A stretch of 10,773 bases of DNA from the NCBI GenBank assembly GCA_002327255.1, contig DCUM01000213.1, positions 19,538 through 30,310 of the forward strand. The letters run 5' to 3'. The notes beneath the pieces are model-generated. The model was not told the DNA's origin, did no database searches, and was given only the letters and a program-made list of their open reading frames with translations. This document shows positions 6,927-10,773 of the stretch, piece after piece (position 1 is the stretch's first letter; every line of letters starts with the position of its first letter). Both the position numbers and the translations under genes were made by a program. Source of the stretch: a bacterium UBA2214. Its GTDB lineage: Bacteria; Zhuqueibacterota; Zhuqueibacteria; Residuimicrobiales; Residuimicrobiaceae.

Positions 6927-8285
6927 ATGAAGAATCCGTCCCCCCAAAACCGGACCCTGTTATCGCCCGAACAACGGCGCGTCCTGAGGCGGCGCAAGCA
7001 GATCGTCGCCGCTGTGATGATCGCCACTTTCCTGCTATTATTTCTTTATAATCTGGGTTCCTGGCTCTTTCTGAAAGAGATGGGGCGTGAGCTGGAGCAG
7101 TCGCTGGATCAGCGCCTCCTCGCCACGGCGCGCCTGACCACCGCACTCATCGAACGCAGTGTGGCGGATTTCAGCGATGCGCAGGATGCCGGTCTTCTCA
7201 GGCTCTCCCTCAACCGCATCCGCCTGGGAAATGATCTCGAGGCGGTATATCTCGTCGACGCGGAGGGCCGCCTTTTCCTCGATGCGCGCCACGATCTGCA
7301 GAGTCGCATCGAGCGGCGCTATCTGCGCGAAGACAGCACCGTCATCCGCACGGCATGGCGCGGGGATGCGCAGGTATCGCGCTTGCATCGCGTCGTGGAT
7401 GATCATTTCAAAAACGCCTATGCGCCGGTAAACGATCTCTACGGAGCGACGCTCCTCCTGGTACTGGAGGCCAATGCGGATTTTTTGCATGTCATGGATA
7501 AATTTCACCGGGGACTCTATCTCGGGGTGCTCATCACTTTTTTGCTGCTCGGCGTTTTGGGGGTCTTTTTGGCCCTGGCGACGGCGCAATTTGTCCGCAC
7601 CGAGACCAGACTCTTTCAGACGCAGCGTCTCGCCTGGCTGGGGCAGATGAGCGCGACGGTGGCTCATGAGCTCCGCAATCCGCTGGCCATCATCAAGAGC
7701 ACGACCGATGTCCTGCGCGAAAAATATGTGCCGCGTGATCGCCCGGAAGAATTTTTCGATTACATCGATGACGAGATTCACCGTCTCAACACACTGGTCA
7801 ATGATTTTCTCGCTTTTTCGCGAGAACCCGTTTTACGACTGGCGCATCATGACCTGGTTGACCTGTTGCGGACGCTGCTGCAGGCCTTTACGGCCGACGG
7901 TGTGCGTATGGAGTGGGTGTGTGCCTTGCAGACGCTGCTGCTGCGTTGTGATGCGGATAAACTGCAGCAGGTTTTTCTCAACCTTCTGGTGAATGCGCAG
8001 CAAGCGTTGGCGGGCCGCGAAGGTGTTATCACGGTTACATTGCAGCGGGAGCGCTCTCGCGGGCAGGAGCGGGCCTGGATCACCTTCCATGATACCGGCC
8101 CCGGCCTGATGGGCCAGGGTAATGAAATTTTTGAGCCCTTTTTTACCACCAAAAGCAGCGGCACGGGTTTGGGACTGGCGGTTTCGCGGCAGATCATAGA
8201 ATCGCACGGGGGCACGATCGCGGCCTCGGAACCCCCCGGCGGCGGCACGCTGCTGACGATTTATCTGCCGCTGACGGCCGGGTAA
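6927..8285 (+). CDS. Membrane sensor histidine kinase
   Basis: This 452-residue inner-membrane kinase probably phosphorylates the NtrC-type regulator encoded next. A basic N-terminus leads into transmembrane helix 1 (about 26-48). An extracytoplasmic sensor of roughly 145 residues follows, with a Cache-like look (YLVDAEGRLFLDAR, then DLYGATLLLVLEANADF), and then helix 2 (about 196-222). No HAMP or PAS domain is evident before the HisKA segment, whose phospho-accepting residue is H247 in AHELRNP. The ATPase domain has the N box (NLLVNAQQAL, N352/N356), G1 box (DTGPG, 389-393), F box (FEPFFTTKSSG) and G2 box (GTGLGL, 412-417). All catalytic elements look intact. The ribosome site is weak, and translation may depend on the YacP gene upstream. 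The signal sensed is unknown. The class resembles kinases such as ZraS/AtoS that pair with sigma-54 regulators. Confidence 0.92.
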   Translation: MKNPSPQNRTLLSPEQRRVLRRRKQIVAAVMIATFLLLFLYNLGSWLFLKEMGRELEQSLDQRLLATARLTTALIERSVADFSDAQDAGLLRLSLNRIRLGNDLEAVYLVDAEGRLFLDARHDLQSRIERRYLREDSTVIRTAWRGDAQVSRLHRVVDDHFKNAYAPVNDLYGATLLLVLEANADFLHVMDKFHRGLYLGVLITFLLLGVLGVFLALATAQFVRTETRLFQTQRLAWLGQMSATVAHELRNPLAIIKSTTDVLREKYVPRDRPEEFFDYIDDEIHRLNTLVNDFLAFSREPVLRLAHHDLVDLLRTLLQAFTADGVRMEWVCALQTLLLRCDADKLQQVFLNLLVNAQQALAGREGVITVTLQRERSRGQERAWITFHDTGPGLMGQGNEIFEPFFTTKSSGTGLGLAVSRQIIESHGGTIAASEPPGGGTLLTIYLPLTAG

Positions 8286-8303
8286 GGGGGGCTTCAGCCC
8301 GCC
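8286..8303 (+). other. Small hairpin directly after the kinase stop codon
   Basis: GGGC (8289-8292) and GCCC (8297-8300) close a TTCA loop, and GG (8286-8287) pairs with CC (8302-8303) across a G-G mismatch. It starts on the base after the TAA and has no T-run. It could be a minor pause or stability element between the kinase and regulator genes. The rest of the gap to 8427 shows no gene or clear promoter, only a second copy of the 12-mer CTGCCGCTGACG (8265-8276 and 8310-8321). Confidence 0.35.
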
Positions 8304-8418
8304 ATATAACTGCCGCTGACGATCAGGCAGGGATTGCCCCAGTCTTCCACACAACGGATGAAGGTATTTATGCCTGTGGGCAGTCTTGCTGTGCCGAATA
8401 AACCGCTGGTTCATAGAC

Positions 8419-8423
8419 AGGAA
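8419..8423 (+). promoter_or_regulatory. Shine-Dalgarno sequence fixing the response-regulator start
   Basis: AGGAA lies four bases before the ATG at 8428. The frame is open to an earlier ATG at 8386, but the extra 14 residues are not part of a receiver domain, whereas the start at 8428 gives the usual MKLHKLLIVDDE beginning. Confidence 0.7.
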
Positions 8424-8427
8424 CGTC

Positions 8428-9801
8428 ATGAAATTACACAAACTATTAATTGTTGATGACGAGAAGCGCATGTGCGCCGTGCTCAAGGCGGCACTGGAAA
8501 AGGAGCATCTCGCCGTCACCACCGCCGGCAGCGGCGAGGCGGCCTGGGCCGCGCTGTCCATCGAGGCCTTCGACATCATCATCAGCGATATCAAGATGCC
8601 GGGCATGAGCGGCATCGATCTGCTCAAGCGCGTCAAGTCGAGGACGCCGGAGTGCGAAGTGGTGCTCATGACCGCGTATGCGGATGCCAGAACCGCGGTG
8701 GAGGCGATGAAAAGCGGCGCCTATGACTATATCATCAAGCCTTTTGAGATCGAGGAACTGCGCCTCAAGATACGTCATATTCTTGATAAACACCGCTTGC
8801 GCGAAGAGAACAGGGATTTGCGCGGTCAGCTCAAGCGGCGCTACTCGTTGGAGAATATGGTGGGGAAGAGCAGTGCCATGCAAAAGGTGTATGAACTGGT
8901 GCAGAAAGTGGCGCCGACGGATGCCTCGGTTATGATCCGGGGCGAGAGCGGTACCGGCAAGGAGTTGGTGGCGCGCGCCATTCATCAACTCGGCCGCGGC
9001 GATGCGGCGCCCTTCATCGCCGTCCATTGCGGTGCATTGCCCGAGAGCCTGCTCGAGAGTGAGTTGTTCGGCCACGAGAAAGGCGCTTTCACGGGCGCCG
9101 AGAAACTAAAACCGGGGCGTTTTGAACTGGCGGGCCAGGGCACGATTTTCCTCGACGAGATCGGTGACATCACGCCGGCGACCCAGATAAAACTGTTGCG
9201 GGTATTGCAGCAGCGCGAGATTGTCCGCCTGGGGGGCACCGAGACCGTACCCATTCACGCCCGCTCACTGGCCGCCACCAACAGGAATCTCGAAGAGGCT
9301 GTGGCGGCGAGTCTGTTTCGCGAGGATTTGTATTATCGCATCAATGTTTTTCCGATATTTTTGCCGCCGCTGCGCGAACGCAGCGAGGATATACCGGACC
9401 TGGTCGCTCATTTTCTGGCGGCACAGCATTCTGATCCGGAAGGCATCGAGGCCGGTGCCATGCAGCGCCTGATGACCTATGGCTGGCCCGGCAATGTGCG
9501 CGAGTTGGAGAATGTCATCGAGCGCGCCCTCATCATGTCCGGCGGCAAAACCATCACGGTCGCGGATTTGCCGCCACACGTCCGTGGTCTCGCGCCATCG
9601 GGCACCCTGCGGCCCGCTCCCATGAGCGAACTCCCCACGCTGGACGACATGGAGCGGCGTCTTATTGAAAGGGCGCTGGAAAAGTGCGACGGCAACAAGA
9701 GCAAAGCCGCTGTCCTGCTGGGCATCACACGCCGCCAGCTCTACTCAAAAATGGAGCGCTGGCAGGGTGAAAGTGATTCTGCGGATGAAGAGCCGCGATG
9801 A
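8428..9801 (+). CDS. NtrC-family sigma-54-dependent response regulator
   Basis: This 457-residue cytoplasmic activator has the full three-domain NtrC layout. The receiver (about 1-120) has acidic D10/D11, phospho-acceptor D54 in SDIKMPG, T82 and K104 in IIKPFE. The AAA+ domain (about 145-375) has Walker A GESGTGKE (172-179), the GAFTGA loop (219-224) that contacts sigma-54, Walker B FLDEIGD (241-247) and the usual GWPGNVREL. The C-terminal Fis-type helix-turn-helix (about 405-444) has GNKSKAAVLLGITRRQLYSK. Every expected catalytic motif is present, so it should be an active bacterial enhancer-binding protein that opens sigma-54 promoters when phosphorylated. Its partner is most likely the kinase encoded 142 bases upstream. 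The regulon cannot be read here; the cytochrome gene downstream is a candidate, but no -24/-12 element was found before it. Confidence 0.95.
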   Translation: MKLHKLLIVDDEKRMCAVLKAALEKEHLAVTTAGSGEAAWAALSIEAFDIIISDIKMPGMSGIDLLKRVKSRTPECEVVLMTAYADARTAVEAMKSGAYDYIIKPFEIEELRLKIRHILDKHRLREENRDLRGQLKRRYSLENMVGKSSAMQKVYELVQKVAPTDASVMIRGESGTGKELVARAIHQLGRGDAAPFIAVHCGALPESLLESELFGHEKGAFTGAEKLKPGRFELAGQGTIFLDEIGDITPATQIKLLRVLQQREIVRLGGTETVPIHARSLAATNRNLEEAVAASLFREDLYYRINVFPIFLPPLRERSEDIPDLVAHFLAAQHSDPEGIEAGAMQRLMTYGWPGNVRELENVIERALIMSGGKTITVADLPPHVRGLAPSGTLRPAPMSELPTLDDMERRLIERALEKCDGNKSKAAVLLGITRRQLYSKMERWQGESDSADEEPR

Positions 9802-9873
9802 CTGGTTCAGAACAGGGCTGGTTAAAAAATCAGGCAAGATAAACTGAAAATGAATGAACTTTTCGCCCTGGAC

Positions 9874-9906
9874 AGCGTTCATGGGTATGCAAAACGCTCC
9901 ATTTTT
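9874..9906 (+). terminator. Weak putative intrinsic terminator after the response regulator
   Basis: AGCGTT (9874-9879) pairs with AACGCT (9893-9898), and inside it CAT can pair with ATG around GGGT. After CC comes ATTTTT (9901-9906). The stem is short and the T-run modest, so termination may be partial. Its position, about 73 bases after the regulator stop and before the AT-rich leader of the cytochrome gene, supports the call. Confidence 0.4.
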
Positions 9907-9908
9907 CA

Positions 9909-9966
9909 TACGTGAGTAAATAATCTGTTGCAATTATAAAAATAAATTGGTTATTTTATTCACGTA
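9909..9966. repeat. Long inverted repeat upstream of the cytochrome gene
   Basis: The left arm TACGTGAGTAAATAA (9909-9923) pairs with the right arm TTATTTTATTCACGTA (9951-9966): 12 contiguous pairs including one G-T, a single bulged T (9954), then 3 more pairs. The arms are separated by 27 AT-rich bases. Arm centres are about 42 bases apart, close to four helical turns, which would suit a regulator binding both arms on one face of the DNA. It could equally form an mRNA or cruciform hairpin. Confidence 0.65.
9928..9957 (+). promoter_or_regulatory. Possible promoter of the cytochrome gene
   Basis: TTGCAA (9928-9933) and TATTTT (9952-9957) are 18 bases apart, each with 4 of 6 consensus matches. 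The -10-like box lies in the right arm of the inverted repeat and the -35-like box lies between the arms, so a protein bound to the arms could block it. The region is so AT-rich that chance matches are likely. No TGGCAC-N5-TTGC sigma-54 element was found. Confidence 0.25.
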
Positions 9967-9991
9967 GCCGTGTTGTATTTCCTAACCTACC

Positions 9992-9996
9992 GGAGG
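9992..9996 (+). promoter_or_regulatory. Strong Shine-Dalgarno sequence of the cytochrome gene
   Basis: GGAGG lies four bases before the ATG at 10001. It is the best ribosome site in the window and suggests high translation. Confidence 0.75.
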
Positions 9997-10000
9997 TATC

Positions 10001-10549
10001 ATGAAAAGAAGCGCATTGGTAACACTGGCGTTGATGCTGATGTTTGCGGTGAGTCTGTTCGCGCAAGCCGACAAGGCACAGTATATCGGCAGCATCAAAT
10101 GCAAGATGTGCCATTCCAGCAAGGCAAAGGGTAATGTGTATGGCATCTGGGCAGAATCAGGCCACGCCAAGGCGTTTGCCACACTGGCAACCGAAGAATC
10201 CAAAGCAATCGCCAGGAAGGCGGGGGTGGAAGGTGATCCGCAAAAATCCCAGAAATGTTTGAAATGCCATGTCACAGCCGCCGATGCGCCGGCCACCGCC
10301 AAAGCCGCCACCTTTAAACACGATGAGGGCATTGGCTGTGAAGTGTGTCACGGCCCCGGTTCGTTGTACCAATCGATGAAAACGATGAAGGCGCTCACCG
10401 CCGGGACCCAGGATGCCAAAGCGGTCTCTTTTATCAAGGGCGACAAGACCAAATGCGTCAAATGCCATAATCCGGAAAGTCCGACCTATAAACCGTTCAA
10501 GGTGGAAGAAGCATGGAAAGAGATTGCGCATCCAGCGGGAAAATCCTGA
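10001..10549 (+). CDS. Exported tetrahaem cytochrome c (cytochrome c554-like)
   Basis: The 182-residue product starts with a signal peptide (MKR, a hydrophobic core, cleavage likely near AQA at 21-23), so it should be periplasmic or extracellular. Four CXXCH haem sites are present: C34-H38 (CKMCH), C86-H90 (CLKCH), C113-H117 (CEVCH) and C152-H156 (CVKCH). The segment WAESGHAKAF (H55) is typical of the c554/c' tetrahaem fold, where such a His serves as distal ligand; H107 and H177 are other candidates. It is Lys-rich and probably carries electrons between redox partners in respiration. No catalytic partner gene is visible, so donor and acceptor are unknown. A strong ribosome site and a strong terminator suggest a single-gene, well-expressed unit. 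Its proximity to the two-component genes hints at, but does not show, regulation by them. Confidence 0.92.
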   Translation: MKRSALVTLALMLMFAVSLFAQADKAQYIGSIKCKMCHSSKAKGNVYGIWAESGHAKAFATLATEESKAIARKAGVEGDPQKSQKCLKCHVTAADAPATAKAATFKHDEGIGCEVCHGPGSLYQSMKTMKALTAGTQDAKAVSFIKGDKTKCVKCHNPESPTYKPFKVEEAWKEIAHPAGKS

Positions 10550-10592
10550 TGCTGCAGGGATGCACACGCTTCTTTCCCGGGTTCTGATGTCC

Positions 10593-10636
10593 GGTTTCAT
10601 GCGCATCTCATGGGATGGGCATGAAACCTTTTTTTT
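10593..10636 (+). terminator. Strong intrinsic terminator after the cytochrome gene
   Basis: GGTTTCATGC (10593-10602) and GCATGAAACC (10619-10628) form a perfect 10-bp stem. Within it CATC (10604-10607) pairs with GATG (10614-10617) above a G-G mismatch, leaving a six-base loop. Eight T residues follow (10629-10636). It lies 43 bases after the cytochrome stop and closes that transcription unit. Confidence 0.9.
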
Positions 10637-10758
10637 AACCTTTCCAGGTGATTTGATCCATGCAAAACTGACCAGCTGTCATATTTACGCTCCCCCGCTC
10701 ATCCAGGCAGAGGAGCCTTGCCCTTGACAAACGTAACCAGCGACGGAAAGAACCGCCC

Positions 10759-10773
10759 ATGAAAAAGTTCGGC
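10759..10773 (+). CDS. Possible start of a further gene (truncated by window end)
   Basis: An ATG at 10759 opens MKKFG up to the window edge, with GGAAAG (10745-10750) eight bases upstream as a plausible ribosome site. The MKK beginning would suit a signal peptide, but five codons allow no identification. The preceding stretch from 10637 holds no other recognisable feature. Confidence 0.35.

Noticed and set aside
8265..8321. Repeated 12-mer CTGCCGCTGACG at the kinase 3' end and in the following gap
   Set aside because: Only two copies 45 bases apart with no similarity around them; probably chance or a trace of a very small duplication.
9850..9915. 21-codon open frame MNELFALDSV... before the cytochrome gene
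   Set aside because: There is no ribosome site, no recognisable sequence, and it overlaps the putative terminator and the inverted repeat.
9802..10000. Sigma-54 (-24/-12) promoter for the cytochrome gene
   Set aside because: I looked for GG and GC ten bases apart in a TGGCAC-N5-TTGC context and found no acceptable match.
10724..10729. TTGACA as a -35 box for the gene at the right edge
   Set aside because: The sequence 16-18 bases downstream is not -10-like and the spacing to the ATG is too short.
1..10773. Defence system, CRISPR array, prophage or insertion sequence
   Set aside because: No Cas, toxin-antitoxin, restriction, transposase or integrase motifs and no regularly spaced repeats other than the 101-bp tandem repeat. 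YacP-like NYN is a PIN-like nuclease but has no antitoxin partner.

Overview
The window reads as ordinary chromosomal sequence from a GC-rich Gram-negative bacterium. Three signs support this. A glycosyltransferase family 9 (heptosyltransferase-type) gene implies an outer membrane with LPS-like glycans. Two secreted enzymes end in the QNYPNPFNP-type C-terminal module, which is common in the Bacteroidota/Chlorobiota-Calditrichota-KSB1-like (FCB) lineages that export proteins by a type IX-like route. An exported tetrahaem cytochrome c indicates respiratory electron transfer. The phylum is an inference from these domains, not a demonstrated placement. All recognisable genes lie on the + strand, and I saw no tRNA, rRNA, CRISPR array, transposase or phage gene.

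Left part (1-4160): a possible C-terminal scrap of an upstream gene overlaps the start of a large secreted glycosidase-like protein (GHL10/DUF187 domain, three fibronectin-like modules, sorting tail). A degenerate 101-bp tandem repeat follows; its first unit covers the 3' end of that gene. Next comes a secreted Fes/IroE-like alpha/beta-hydrolase esterase with an N-terminal sugar-binding-like domain and a second sorting tail. The two proteins look like a pair of exported hydrolases acting on surface or extracellular polymers.

Middle part (4161-6899): after a gap with a sigma-70-like promoter comes an AlkZ-related winged-helix protein (possible DNA repair). A GC-rich intergenic hairpin separates it from a GT9 heptosyltransferase-like gene, which is tightly followed by a YacP-type NYN (PIN-like) ribonuclease gene.

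Right part (6900-10773): a membrane histidine kinase follows YacP closely. Then come an NtrC-type sigma-54 response regulator and, after an AT-rich gap, a small exported tetrahaem cytochrome c. The cytochrome gene looks like a stand-alone, strongly translated unit: it has a weak terminator-like hairpin and a long inverted repeat upstream, a strong Shine-Dalgarno sequence, and a very strong intrinsic terminator downstream. The kinase and regulator probably form a signalling pair. Whether they control the cytochrome is open, because no canonical -24/-12 promoter is visible in front of it. The start of one more gene may lie at the right edge.

I do not see a clearly new multi-gene system. The items most worth a second look are the inverted repeat in front of the cytochrome gene, the 101-bp tandem repeat that duplicated a gene's 3' end, and the kinase-regulator-cytochrome grouping.
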